Source: Streptomyces olivochromogenes (GTDB lineage: Bacteria; Actinomycetota; Actinomycetes; Streptomycetales; Streptomycetaceae). Taken from it: DNA of 35,452 nucleotides. The stretch spans positions 1-35,452 of the forward strand of contig NZ_KQ948495.1 in assembly GCF_001514115.1 (NCBI RefSeq), read 5' to 3'. Made by a program: the position numbers and the translations under genes. The first letter of the stretch is position 1. Each line of letters starts with the position of its first letter. Below are positions 1 through 7,897 of this stretch, piece by piece. The notes below the pieces were generated by a model. It was not told where the DNA came from and made no database searches. It saw only the letters and a program-made list of their open reading frames with translations.

Positions 1-20
1 GCAGCGCTGGCGCACATACG

Positions 21-58
21 CCGCACGGTGTCCCAGGACCACCGTGCGGTGTCTTTTT
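21..58 (+). terminator. Rho-independent terminator
   Basis: A perfect 10-bp stem (CCGCACGGTG at 21-30 with CACCGTGCGG at 40-49) with a 9-nt loop is followed by a run of five T at 54-58. It probably ends a gene lying left of the window. The T-run makes a rightward terminator more convincing than most stems in this GC-rich DNA. Confidence 0.75.
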
Positions 59-339
59 GCGCGCTTTACCCGACTCGTTCCGCTGGGTCAAGTCACGACT
101 CCTCGGAACGTGACCGTGCGGTGCCCGTGGGGCCTACTTGAAGTGCGGGCCTCACCGGAAAGGAAATCCGGAAAATAAATGAGGCAGGACGGTAGGACGG
201 AAATCTTCGGCAGAGGGTTTTCTCTTTCACCGAAACCGCGAATTGTCCCGGTGTGGCGGTCCCGGTAAAACGGTCCGCCGGCTGTCGTCCCGAACTTCCG
301 GGGCAGGCAGAAGAGTCCTGAATCGGTAGGAGAAAACCC
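59..339. other. Leader region of the first glycine-rich gene
   Basis: I see no credible gene here; the open minus-strand frames are antisense to the downstream glycine-rich gene. The stretch is less GC-rich than its surroundings. It holds a 16-mer at 87-102 resembling a box found before two other exported-protein genes, and CGGAAAATAA at 169-178, which recurs at 1668-1677. The promoter of the gene at 340 should lie here, but I cannot place its -10 and -35 elements. Confidence 0.5.
87..102 (+). promoter_or_regulatory. Diverged copy of the GTCAAGTCCCGAATTC box
   Basis: The sequence GTCAAGTCACGACTCC matches the boxes at 1593-1608 and 34839-34854 at 13 of 16 positions. All three precede genes for exported low-complexity proteins. 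Function is unknown. This copy is farther from its gene (about 240 bp) and could be coincidence. Confidence 0.3.
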
Positions 340-933
340 ATGAACCGTATTTTTCACACCCGCAGCGACGTCCGTTCCAAGCGCCGGGGCCTCCGCCTCG
401 CGACACTCGCCGCCTCGGCCGCGGTGATCACCGGGGGCATCGTCCTTCCGGCGTCCGCCGCGATGGCCGCCCCGATGCCCGCCGCGCATGTCGTGAGCTT
501 CGTCCACGGCGGCGGTGCCGGCGGTGACGGCGGTGCCGGAGGCGGCGGCTTCATCGGCGGCGGCGGGGGCTCCGGCGGCTCCGGCGGCGGCAGCGTCCTG
601 GGCGTCGGCGGTGACGGAGGCAAGGGCGGCAACGGAGGCGACGGCGTCCTGTCCGGCGGCGGTGGCGGCGGCGGTGGTGGCGGCGGCGACGGTGTCATCG
701 GCGGCAACGGAGGCAGGGGCGGCGACGGCGGCACCGGCCTGTTCGGCGGCAGCGCCGGCTCCGGCGGCTCCGGCGGCGACGGTGTCATCGGCGGCAACGG
801 AGGCAAGGGCGGCAACGGCGGCTTCGGTGTCTTCCAGGGCGGCAACGGAGGCAAGGGCGGCGCGGGCGGCCTCGGTGTCCTCTTCGGCGGCCTGGGCGGC
901 GGCGGTGGCGCCGGCGGCGGCAGCATCTTCTGA
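340..933 (+). CDS. Exported glycine-rich (PGRS-like) protein
   Basis: This 197-aa protein begins with a basic signal peptide (MNRIFHTRSDVRSKRRG, then a hydrophobic stretch) with a likely signal-peptidase cleavage after ASAAMAA near residue 43. The rest is almost entirely glycine: tandem GGx and GGNGGKGG triplets broken by short hydrophobic inserts such as FIGG, VLGVGG, VIGGNGG, LFGG and VFQGG at roughly 20-residue intervals. The layout recalls mycobacterial PE_PGRS tails or polyglycine-II fibres, but there is no PE domain and no cysteine. The ATG is preceded by GGTAGGAG at a good distance. It is first of three tandem exported low-complexity genes. A structural cell-surface role is inference; no family is recognised. 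Confidence 0.85.
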   Translation: MNRIFHTRSDVRSKRRGLRLATLAASAAVITGGIVLPASAAMAAPMPAAHVVSFVHGGGAGGDGGAGGGGFIGGGGGSGGSGGGSVLGVGGDGGKGGNGGDGVLSGGGGGGGGGGGDGVIGGNGGRGGDGGTGLFGGSAGSGGSGGDGVIGGNGGKGGNGGFGVFQGGNGGKGGAGGLGVLFGGLGGGGGAGGGSIF

Positions 934-1081
934 CCGTTTCGCCCCGGTGGGGCGGAGGCCCGCACGGCCTCCGCCTCCCGGCCCCTCACCCCCGCACCCA
1001 CATCGACCAGGACGCGGAGCCGGACGGCCGGCGCTGCGCACGCAGAACCACAACCTCGCTCAAGGAAAACGGAGAACCCCC

Positions 1082-1546
1082 ATGTCCAGAACTCGCTGGC
1101 AGCGTCCGCTCGTCCTGGCGGTGGCCTCGGTGGCCCTCGCCACCGGCACCGCGTGCGCAGCCCAGGCGGCGCCGGGCGTCACCGCAGGCACCAGCCAGAT
1201 GGCCCCGGCCGACCCGTCCCACTGCGGTCACGGCGGGGAAGGCGGGAAGGGCGGGGAAGGCGGCAAGGGCGGTGAGCCCGGCCAGCCGGGGGAGCCCGGC
1301 AAGCCCGGCCAGTTCGGCCAGTTCGGCTGCTTCAAGTTCGACGACCTGCCCGACAAGCCCAAGTCGGAGCTCACGGGCGTGGACAAGATACGGATCGTGC
1401 TGACCGTGGAGTCCGGGCAGGCGAAGAAGGCCGACGTCGCCAAGAAGTACAAGATCTCCGAGAAGGAGTTCGACACCTGGGACAAGCAGTTCCGCGACGG
1501 GGACTGGGCCGCGCTGATGGGTTTGAATTCCCTCTTCGGCTCCTGA
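1082..1546 (+). CDS. Exported collagen-like protein with HTH-like C-terminus
   Basis: This 154-aa protein has a signal peptide (basic start, hydrophobic VLAVASVALATG, cleavage probably after AQA or AAQAA around residue 30). Residues about 47-76 form a Gly-x-x tract (GGEGGKGGEGGKGG, GEPGQPGEPGKPG) flanked by one cysteine on each side (C47 and C77 approximately). The C-terminal 60 residues change character: charged and helical, with VESGQAKKADVAKKYKIS followed by EKEFDTWDKQF. That looks like the transposase or Trp-repressor type helix-turn-helix, where a short helix, 'VAKKYxIS' and 'W' recur. Such a domain is normally cytoplasmic, so its place behind a signal peptide is odd. ATG is chosen because GGAG precedes it and the signal peptide starts there; the frame is open farther upstream only as antisense-type noise. 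Confidence 0.85.
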   Translation: MSRTRWQRPLVLAVASVALATGTACAAQAAPGVTAGTSQMAPADPSHCGHGGEGGKGGEGGKGGEPGQPGEPGKPGQFGQFGCFKFDDLPDKPKSELTGVDKIRIVLTVESGQAKKADVAKKYKISEKEFDTWDKQFRDGDWAALMGLNSLFGS

Positions 1547-1560
1547 GGAACTTCTTCCGA

Positions 1561-1587
1561 CGCCCCGGCCCGGTGCGGGCCGGGGCG
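1561..1587 (+). terminator. Terminator-like hairpin
   Basis: A perfect 12-bp stem (CGCCCCGGCCCG with CGGGCCGGGGCG) closed by a 3-nt loop lies 15 bases after the stop of the 1082 gene. There is no long T-run, as is usual in Streptomyces. Confidence 0.65.
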
Positions 1588-1592
1588 TTCCT

Positions 1593-1608
1593 GTCAAGTC
1601 CCGAATTC
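1593..1608 (+). promoter_or_regulatory. GTCAAGTCCCGAATTC box
   Basis: This 16-mer is identical to the one at 34839-34854, more than 33 kb away. Both stand 100-170 bp before genes for exported low-complexity proteins. It could be part of a promoter or a regulator site. I know no factor with this site. Confidence 0.45.
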
Positions 1609-1698
1609 CCGGGCCGTGACGGCGAGGCCCTGGACCGGGTTTATTCGATACAGCGGAAACCGCGGTACGGAAAATAATTCTCTGGAAAGAGGAATGCC

Positions 1699-2322
1699 AT
1701 GCGTATGCGTTCTTGGAAGGTCCGTCTCGGTCTCACGGTCTCGACTGCCCTGACCGCCGGTGTGGCGGCCGGCGCGCTGGCGCCGGCCGCGATGGCCGCG
1801 CCGGTGCCGCAGAGCCATACGGCCGTGGTGGCCGCCGCCCGGCAGCTCCCCGCCGATGGCGCCCAGCCGGGCGGCGGCAGCCGGCCGGGCAGCGGCCAGT
1901 TCGCCGGCGGCCAGTTCGGCAGTGGTCAGTTCGGCACCGTCAAGTTCGGCACCGTCAAGGTGGGCGACGGCAGCGTGCGGATCGGCGACCGGGTGTGTGC
2001 GGGCAACTGCAACGGGACCGTCAACGGGAGCAACGGCGGCCAGGGCGGGATCTGCGCCGGGCTGTGCAACGGCAGCGCCAACGGCGCCACCGGCACGACC
2101 GGCGCGCCGGGCCGCGAGGGCGGTATCGGCGGCACGGGCGGGATCTGCGCCGGGATCTGCGGCGGCAGCGCCAACGGCGGCACCGGCGGCACGGGCGGAG
2201 CCGCGGTGGGCACCGGCGACGGCGGCCGCGGCGGCAAGGGCGGCACCGGCGGGATCTGCCTCGGGCTCGGCTGTGAGAGCGGCGGCATGGGCGGCCGCGG
2301 CGGCACCGGCGGCGCCGGCTGA
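1699..2322 (+). CDS. Exported glycine-rich protein with repeated Cys-x3-Cys motifs
   Basis: This 207-aa protein carries a signal peptide (MRMRSWKVRLGLTVSTAL, cleavage likely after AAMAA near residue 34). A spacer with GQFAGGQFGSGQFG and two TVKFG/TVKVG units follows. The mature part is glycine-rich with four cysteine pairs: CAGNC, CAGLC, CAGIC and CLGLGC, the first three each followed by NGT/NGS/GGSANG. Spacing between pairs is about 30 residues, so the protein is a repeat of roughly 'GGICAGxCxGSANG' units. Paired cysteines suggest disulfides or metal binding outside the cell; this is inference. GAAAGAGGA precedes the ATG; a second in-frame ATG two codons on is equally possible. It resembles the gene at 340 only in composition. 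Confidence 0.85.
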   Translation: MRMRSWKVRLGLTVSTALTAGVAAGALAPAAMAAPVPQSHTAVVAAARQLPADGAQPGGGSRPGSGQFAGGQFGSGQFGTVKFGTVKVGDGSVRIGDRVCAGNCNGTVNGSNGGQGGICAGLCNGSANGATGTTGAPGREGGIGGTGGICAGICGGSANGGTGGTGGAAVGTGDGGRGGKGGTGGICLGLGCESGGMGGRGGTGGAG

Positions 2323-2386
2323 TGTCCGCCCGCCCCCTGAGGGGGGCCGGCCCGCGGTGCGGTGGGAGCGGTTGCGCCCGCGGGGG

Positions 2387-3160
2387 TCAGGGCGCGGACA
2401 GGCCGAGCAGGTTTGCCGCGTTGGTGTCGAGGATCATCGTGGCTTCCTGCGGGGTGAGCCCCGAGTCGGCGATGTGGTCCACGGCCCGCAGGAAGACCTC
2501 TCCGTCCTCGTAGGGGAAGTCCGTGCCGAGGACGAGGCGGTCCGCCCCGAAGGACGCCGCCGCGGCGGCCAGTGCCGGCGGATGCGCGTGGCTGACCGTG
2601 TCGTACCAGAGGCGGCGGGCGGCGATCGAGGGCCGCTCGGGTGTCCAGGGGGACTCGAAGGCCAGGTGGTCGTCGAGCCGGCGCGGCAGCAGCGGCAGTG
2701 CCCCTCCCAGGTGCGAGGCCAGGACACGCATCCGCGGATAGCGGGCGGGGATCCCGGCGAGGATCAGATGCATGACCGCCACCGTGTCCTCGACCGGCGC
2801 CCCGACCATCCAGGTCATGGCGTGCTCGGTGATCAGCGGGCTGGCGGCGCCCTCGCCGGCCGGGTGGATGCACAGGACGGCGCCGCGCCGGTCGAGTTCC
2901 TCATAGAGGGGGTGGAAGAGGGGATCGGCGAGGGTGCGGCCGAGCACGGTCGTGGTCACGCCGACACCGACCGCCCCGAGGTCGTCGAAGGCGCGGGTGA
3001 GCTCCCGCAGGGCCGCGTCCATGTGGGGGAGGGGCAGCGCGGCGAAGATCCGGAAGCGTCCGGGGAAGCGGGCCGCCAGCCCGGCGTACGACTCGTTCGC
3101 CGCGCCGGCCAGCGCCACGGCGTCGGACTCCCCGGCCAGGTGCGGGGACTGCGGGGCCGG
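2387..3160 (-). pseudogene. 5'-truncated amidohydrolase (ACMSD/decarboxylase type)
   Basis: The readable C-terminal 255 or so residues match the amidohydrolase-2 family that includes aminocarboxymuconate-semialdehyde decarboxylase. The frame holds SLPLPH-like 'ALPLPHMDAAL', 'LCIHPAGEG', 'VLASHLGGALP' and 'LGTDFPYED', which supply the middle and C-terminal metal or catalytic residues. Full-length members are about 330 aa and start with an HxH metal motif. Here the first 80 or so residues, including HxH, are missing: upstream of about 3160 the frame runs into a proline/arginine stretch and then the antisense of the phosphatase gene. It is therefore a remnant, probably cut when the neighbouring segment was inserted or deleted. 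An alternative is a very short functional form from an internal GTG, which I think unlikely. Confidence 0.7.
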
Positions 3161-3250
3161 GGTTCCCGCAGCGCGGGCGGCCCCGTGTCGTGGTCGAGTG
3201 GGTTCGTGGGCGGGGCGAGGTCTGCGACGTCGGGGAGGTAGGGAGCGCGT

Positions 3251-4489
3251 GTGGTGAGGGAGCGGATCGACTACCGGGCGCTGTTCGCCGCCACGCCCAG
3301 CCCGTATCTGGTGCTGGGCCGCGACCTGGTGATCGTGGCCGTCAACCGGGCGTACCTCCTGGCGACCGCCCGCACCCGGGCGGAACTGGTCGGGCGGTAC
3401 ATCTTCGACGCCTTCCCCGACAATCCCGCGGACCCGGACGCCGACGGGGTGCGGAATCTGAGTGCCTCCCTGCACTGGGTGCTGCGTTCGAAGGAACCGG
3501 ACACCATGGCGGTGCAGAAGTACGACATCCCCGTCACCGGCCGTCCAGGTGCGTTCGAGGAGCGCTGGTGGTCGCCGATCAACACCCCGGTGCTCGGGCC
3601 GGACGGGCAGGTGGAGTGGATCATCCACCGGGTGGAGGACGTGACCGAGTTCGTCATGTCCCGCCTTCCGCGCGAGCGATGGGCCGGCGTGCTGGGCGAG
3701 CGGGAGGCGATGGAGGCCGAGCTGTATGCGCGGGCGCGCGAACTGCAGCAGCTGAACGAGGAACTGCGCAAGGCACACGCCCGGGAACGCCAGATCGCCG
3801 TCACCCTGCAGGAGGCCATGCTGCAGTCGCCCGACCTGGCGGGCCACCAGGACATCGCGGTGCGCTACATGCCCGCCGCCGGGTCCCTGAACGTGTGCGG
3901 CGACTGGTACGACGTGGTCGATCTGCCCTGCGGCTTCGCCGTGGCCGTCGGCGACGTCGTCGGACACGGCCTGGAGGCCGCCGCGGCGATGGGCATGCTC
4001 CGCAGCGCCCTGTCCGCGGCGGTCCGCGCCCTGCACGAGCCGGCCAGAGCGCTGGAGGTACTGGGCCTGTATGCCCGCTCGGTGGAAGGGGCGCTGGCCA
4101 CCACCGTGGTCAAGGCCGTCATCGACGACCAGGGCCACCGCATCCGCTACAGCAGCGCGGGCCATCTCCCGCCCGTTCTGGTGCACCCCGGCGGCTCCTT
4201 CGAACTGCTCGACCAGGCAACCGACCCCCCGCTGGGCGCCCGACCCCGCCACGTGCCCCGCCCCCAGGCCGAGCTGCCCTACGTCCCGGGAGACACCCTC
4301 GTGCTCTACACCGACGGGCTCATCGAACGCCGGGGAGAGGACATCGACGTCGGCCTGCGCCGGCTCACCGACACCCTCACCCGCCACACCCGTCTTGCTC
4401 CCGAACGCCTGGCCGACATGCTGCTCGCCCGCCTCGGTGTCAGCAGCGGCGGACGCGACGACGTCGCCCTGGTCGTCGTACGCCTCTAG
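3251..4489 (+). CDS. PAS-SpoIIE (PP2C-type) protein phosphatase
   Basis: This 412-aa protein has an N-terminal PAS domain (about residues 5-130, ALFAATPSPYLVLG to IHRVEDVTEF), a coiled-coil linker (about 150-185, REAMEAELYARARELQQLNEELRKA read in part) and a SpoIIE/PP2C domain to the end. The metal-binding and catalytic motifs are present: GDWYDV, GDVVGHG, YTDGLIE and GRDDVALVV. Family members dephosphorylate anti-anti-sigma factors in partner-switching cascades, with PAS as sensor. The GTG start is preceded by GGAGGTAGGGAG; a second GTG directly follows and could be used. The gene converges with a larger SpoIIE phosphatase 21 bp away. Confidence 0.9.
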   Translation: MVRERIDYRALFAATPSPYLVLGRDLVIVAVNRAYLLATARTRAELVGRYIFDAFPDNPADPDADGVRNLSASLHWVLRSKEPDTMAVQKYDIPVTGRPGAFEERWWSPINTPVLGPDGQVEWIIHRVEDVTEFVMSRLPRERWAGVLGEREAMEAELYARARELQQLNEELRKAHARERQIAVTLQEAMLQSPDLAGHQDIAVRYMPAAGSLNVCGDWYDVVDLPCGFAVAVGDVVGHGLEAAAAMGMLRSALSAAVRALHEPARALEVLGLYARSVEGALATTVVKAVIDDQGHRIRYSSAGHLPPVLVHPGGSFELLDQATDPPLGARPRHVPRPQAELPYVPGDTLVLYTDGLIERRGEDIDVGLRRLTDTLTRHTRLAPERLADMLLARLGVSSGGRDDVALVVVRL

Positions 4490-4510
4490 GCGCCCTGTCC
4501 CGGGCGGCGG

Positions 4511-7105
4511 TCAGCCGGGGGAGCCGGGGGAGAGGGACTGCTCGGCCCAGACGGTCTTGCCGGTGAGGGCGTGCCGGGTGCCCCAGCGCCGGGCGAGCTG
4601 GCCGACCAGCAGCAGGCCCCGCCCGCCCTCGTCGAAGGTCCGGGCGCGCCGCATGTGCGGGGCGGTGCTGCTGGAGTCGAAGACCTCGCAGGTCAGCGTG
4701 GAGTCCTCGTGGATCAGCCGCAGCTGGATGGGCGGCCGGCCGTAGCGGATGGCGTTGGTGACCAGTTCACTGACCGTCAGTTCGGTGATGAAGGCGGCGT
4801 CGTCCAGCCCCCAGGCGGTCAGCTGCTCGGTGGCGTGCTTGCGGGCCTGGGCGACGACGGCCGGGTCGGAGGCCAGGTCCCAGGCGGCGACCCGGTCGGC
4901 GTGCAGGGCCCGGGTGCGGGCGACGAGCAGGGCGATGTCGTCGTCGGGACGGTGGGTCAGCATGGCGGTGAGGACTCTGTCGCAGACCGTGTCGAGGGTC
5001 TTCGCGGGGCGGGCGAGGGCGGCGAACATCTTGTCCAGCGCCTCGTCGATGTCGTGGTCGCGGGCGGCGAGCAGACCGTCGGTGTAGAGGGCCAGGAGGC
5101 TGCCCTCGGGCAGTTCGGTCTCGAAGGTCTCGAACGGCAGGCCGCCCAGGCCCAGCGGCGGGCCGGCCGGGACGTCGAGGAAGCGCACGGCGCCGTCCGG
5201 GGTGACCGCGGCGGGAGGCGGGTGGCCGGCCCGGGCGAGGGCGCAGCGGCGCGAGACCGGGTCGTAGACCGCGTACAGGCAGGTGGTGCCGATGCCCCCG
5301 GCACTCTCCTCGGCGCCGTCCGTGCCGCCCTCGTCGGCGGACAGGTGCAGGACGAGGTCGTCGAGGTGGGTGAGCAGTTCGTCGGGCGGCAGGTCGACGT
5401 CGGCCAGGGTGCGCACCGCGGTGCGCAGCCGGCCCATGGTGGCGGAGGCGCGGATGCCGTGGCCGACCACGTCGCCCACGACGAGGGCCACCCGCGCACC
5501 GGACAGCGGGATGACGTCGAACCAGTCGCCGCCCACGCCGGCCCGGGTGCCGGCGGGCAGATAGCGGGTGGCGATGTCCAGGGCTCCCTGCTCGGGCAGC
5601 GTCTGCGGGAGCAGGCTGCGCTGCAGGGTCATGGTGCTGGTGTGCTCCCGGCTGTCGCGGCGGGCGGTGTGGATGCTGACGGCCGCCTTGGCGGTGAGTT
5701 CCTCGGCCAGCCACAGGTCGTCCGCCTCGAAGGGCTCCGCGCGCCGGTTCCGGCCGAAGAGGGCCACACCGAGCGTGGCGCCGTGGGCCCGCATCGGCAC
5801 CACCATCACCGAGTGCGTTCCGCTGCCCAGGAGCCGGGCGGCCCCCGGGTCCTGCCGCGCCCACCGGAGGAGGTCGGGGTCGGCCGCGTCGTACAGGGTG
5901 CCGTGGCCCTGGGCCAGGCACCGGGCCACCGGTGACAGGGCCGGGTAGAGGGTCTTTGTGCCCGCCGTGGAGGCGGCGGGGCCGTCGTCGAGGACCGAGC
6001 GCACGGCGGTACGGGTCGCGGTGAGGGCCCTGGCCGGGGCGGCGGGGGAGGGCTCGCCGCCGTGCCGGGGGGCGTCCAGCAGATCGACGGCGGCGAAGTC
6101 CGCGAGCCGGGGGACGGCGATGTCGGCCAGTTCCTGCGCGGTGCGCCCGCTGTCCGCGGTGGTGCCGATGCGGGCCGAGGCCTCGCTCAGCAGGAGCATC
6201 CGCTGCCGGGCGAGATGCTCCTGGAGCCGCTGGTGCGCCGCCAGGCACACCGCGCGCACACGGCCGGCGGGGTCCTTCAGCGGGACGAGGGAGGTCGACC
6301 AGCCGTCGTCCGCCCCGGTGCCCGCGGGACCGGCGCCCGCCCGCAGATGCTGCGGGCCGCCGCCCTCCAGCACCCGGCGCATCTTCGCCTCGGTCTCGTC
6401 GCTCACCGGATGCGGCACGATCTCCGGCAGGCGCAGCCCGCGCATCTGGTCCTCGGTGAGGGACAGCACCTGCTCCATACCGGCGTTGGCCCGCACCAGC
6501 CGCAGATCCGCGTCGAAGACGGCCAGGACACAGGGCGACTGGCGAAACGCCCACTCCCCCAGCCGACCGCTCCCGGGCGTCCCGCTTCCGGGCGCCTCGC
6601 TCCGGGGCGTCCCGCTTCCGGGCGCCCTGCTCCCGGACGTCTCGCTCCCGGGAGCAGGGCGCCCGGCTGCTTCTCCCTCGGGCGTGCCGGCAGGCGTTTG
6701 TCCCTCGGGTGTGCCGGTCACGGCGGACACCACGAGCCACTCGGTGACGGGGCCGTCCGCCGTACGGCGGTGCGCCAGCAGTTCCCGCCGCAGCCGGCGG
6801 CCGTCGCGGTGCCGCAGTGCCACGGTGCCGCTCCACCGCTCCCGTCCGGCCGTATCCCGCAGCGCCGCCGCGCCGGCCGTGCCGGGGTCGTCGGCGAGCA
6901 GACGGGCGGCGGGCTGTCCCACGATCTCCGAGGGCGGGTAGCCGAGCAGCTGCCGGGCGCCTTCGCTCCACTCCGTCACGATGCCCCGCGCGTCGACGGC
7001 GGCGGTGGCCGTGGGAGGGGGAGTGGGAGGGGCCGTGCGGGCCGGACCGGGGGAGGTGTCCGACTCGTGTGGCCGCTCACCAGGATGGGTGGGAAGTCGC
7101 TCCAT
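4511..7105 (-). CDS. Multidomain PAS-PAS-GAF-SpoIIE-HATPase regulator
   Basis: This 864-aa protein has, in order, PAS (about 33-130), a low-complexity linker with GSGTP/GSEAP repeats (about 140-185), PAS (about 188-300), GAF (about 315-480), a SpoIIE phosphatase domain (about 495-705, motifs GGDWFDV, GDVVGHG, YTDGLL, DDDIALLV) and a C-terminal RsbW-like ATPase domain (about 725-860, N-box ELTVSELVTNAIRYG and G-box DEGGRGLLLV). It thus joins anti-sigma-kinase-like and phosphatase activities in one chain, a known Streptomyces architecture. It probably senses a ligand or redox/light signal and feeds a partner-switching sigma cascade; partners are not visible here. The start is the ATG at the upstream edge, giving MERLPTHPGERPHES; the PAS domain would also fit a later start. 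Confidence 0.9.
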   Translation of the reverse strand: MERLPTHPGERPHESDTSPGPARTAPPTPPPTATAAVDARGIVTEWSEGARQLLGYPPSEIVGQPAARLLADDPGTAGAAALRDTAGRERWSGTVALRHRDGRRLRRELLAHRRTADGPVTEWLVVSAVTGTPEGQTPAGTPEGEAAGRPAPGSETSGSRAPGSGTPRSEAPGSGTPGSGRLGEWAFRQSPCVLAVFDADLRLVRANAGMEQVLSLTEDQMRGLRLPEIVPHPVSDETEAKMRRVLEGGGPQHLRAGAGPAGTGADDGWSTSLVPLKDPAGRVRAVCLAAHQRLQEHLARQRMLLLSEASARIGTTADSGRTAQELADIAVPRLADFAAVDLLDAPRHGGEPSPAAPARALTATRTAVRSVLDDGPAASTAGTKTLYPALSPVARCLAQGHGTLYDAADPDLLRWARQDPGAARLLGSGTHSVMVVPMRAHGATLGVALFGRNRRAEPFEADDLWLAEELTAKAAVSIHTARRDSREHTSTMTLQRSLLPQTLPEQGALDIATRYLPAGTRAGVGGDWFDVIPLSGARVALVVGDVVGHGIRASATMGRLRTAVRTLADVDLPPDELLTHLDDLVLHLSADEGGTDGAEESAGGIGTTCLYAVYDPVSRRCALARAGHPPPAAVTPDGAVRFLDVPAGPPLGLGGLPFETFETELPEGSLLALYTDGLLAARDHDIDEALDKMFAALARPAKTLDTVCDRVLTAMLTHRPDDDIALLVARTRALHADRVAAWDLASDPAVVAQARKHATEQLTAWGLDDAAFITELTVSELVTNAIRYGRPPIQLRLIHEDSTLTCEVFDSSSTAPHMRRARTFDEGGRGLLLVGQLARRWGTRHALTGKTVWAEQSLSPGSPG

Positions 7106-7413
7106 CGCCGCTCATCTCGCCCTTCGGGAACCTGCACGGCCGGGGGCTCTCCTGACAAGCATGATCCCGGGGGGCACGGAGCACCAACCCGGCGCCGTCA
7201 CCGGGGGCGCGGCCCGCCGCCTCGTCCGTGACCGCGCCGCCGCAAACCCGCGGGGATTGCCTGTGACAGGCCTGTGACAGTCGGCGGACACCGTCATGAA
7301 GTCCCCCGGCCACTCTTTATGTAAAGCGGACAAAACGACTTATTCGGTCATATGTCCCCTGCTTTCAAGGGTGTGAGCAGCGACGACCGAGCCGACACGC
7401 CGGAGGAAATCCC
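7106..7413. other. Divergent intergenic region before orphan luxR
   Basis: This 308-bp stretch between the divergent phosphatase and LuxR-type genes holds no gene I can support. It must carry both promoters. It contains an 11-bp-spaced direct repeat (7260-7280) and an AT-rich patch at about 7315-7353 that could be the luxR promoter. Confidence 0.6.
7260..7280 (+). repeat. Direct repeat CCTGTGACAG x2
   Basis: CCTGTGACAG occurs at 7260-7269 and again at 7271-7280, one base apart, so the period is 11 bp, about one helical turn. Each unit also contains the small inverted repeat CTGTGACAG. The position, about 130 bp before the LuxR-type start, fits a regulator site. Confidence 0.4.
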
Positions 7414-7644
7414 ATGAGCCTCACACTCGCCACGCCGCACGCCGAAGCCCCCGTCCCCGCGCTGGCCCCCCGCGAGCAGGAGACGCTGCGACATATCGCC
7501 GCAGGGCGCACCTACCTGCAGACGGCCCGCCACATGGGGCTCTCCAAGCACACCGTCGACGCCTACCTCCGCCGTATCCGGGCCAAGCTCAACATCAACA
7601 GCACCGCCGAACTCACCCGGCTGGCCGTCTCTCTGGGCCTGTGA
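7414..7644 (+). CDS. Orphan LuxR/GerE-type DNA-binding protein
   Basis: This 76-aa protein is little more than a GerE-type helix-turn-helix: LAPREQETLRHIAAGRTYLQTARHMGLS... with 'SKHTVDAYLRRIRAKL' as the recognition region and 'STAELTRLAVSLGL' as the closing helix. No receiver or ligand-binding domain precedes it. The ATG has GGAGGAA eight bases upstream. Stand-alone GerE-domain proteins are common in actinomycetes and bind DNA as dimers, but targets cannot be told from sequence. It is transcribed divergently from the large PAS/GAF phosphatase, which may be its functional neighbour. Confidence 0.85.
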   Translation: MSLTLATPHAEAPVPALAPREQETLRHIAAGRTYLQTARHMGLSKHTVDAYLRRIRAKLNINSTAELTRLAVSLGL

Positions 7645-7770
7645 CCACCACGCTCCCCGCGACCACGGCGACGTGACCACCATGCTCCCCGCGCCCGCGA
7701 CGTGACCGCCACGCTCCCCGCGCCCGCGACGTGACCGCCACGCTCCCCGCGCCCGCGATGTGACCGCCGC
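7641..7770 (+). repeat. 29-bp minisatellite overlapping the luxR stop codon
   Basis: Units start with GTGACCRCCAYGCTCCCCG and occupy 7641-7672 (32 bp variant), 7673-7701, 7702-7730 and 7731-7759, with a decayed fifth unit to about 7770. Units 3 and 4 differ by a single base. The first unit contains the last two bases-plus-stop of the LuxR-type gene, so expansion began at its 3' end. Confidence 0.8.
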
Positions 7771-7897
7771 GCCGCACCGCCGCTGCTCACCGGCCCGGGC
7801 CGAACTTCCCTCGGCCCGGCCCCGTCAGCAGCGGCACACCGGCGCCGTTCCGGCACCGCCCCGGTGGCGGACGGCCATGCCCGGCCCGTCTCACATC

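Noticed and set aside
88..1053. Long minus-strand open frames across the glycine-rich gene
   Set aside because: They are antisense: GGC/GGT codons read backwards give Ala or Pro repeats. No ribosome site, and the plus-strand gene has a signal peptide.
515..1081. Upstream extension of the 1082 gene frame
   Set aside because: It overlaps the glycine-rich gene in another frame and reads as Ala/Ser repeats; the ATG at 1082 has a ribosome site and signal peptide.
3161..4387. Continuation of the amidohydrolase frame through the phosphatase gene
   Set aside because: It is the complement of a clear SpoIIE gene and has no domain sense.
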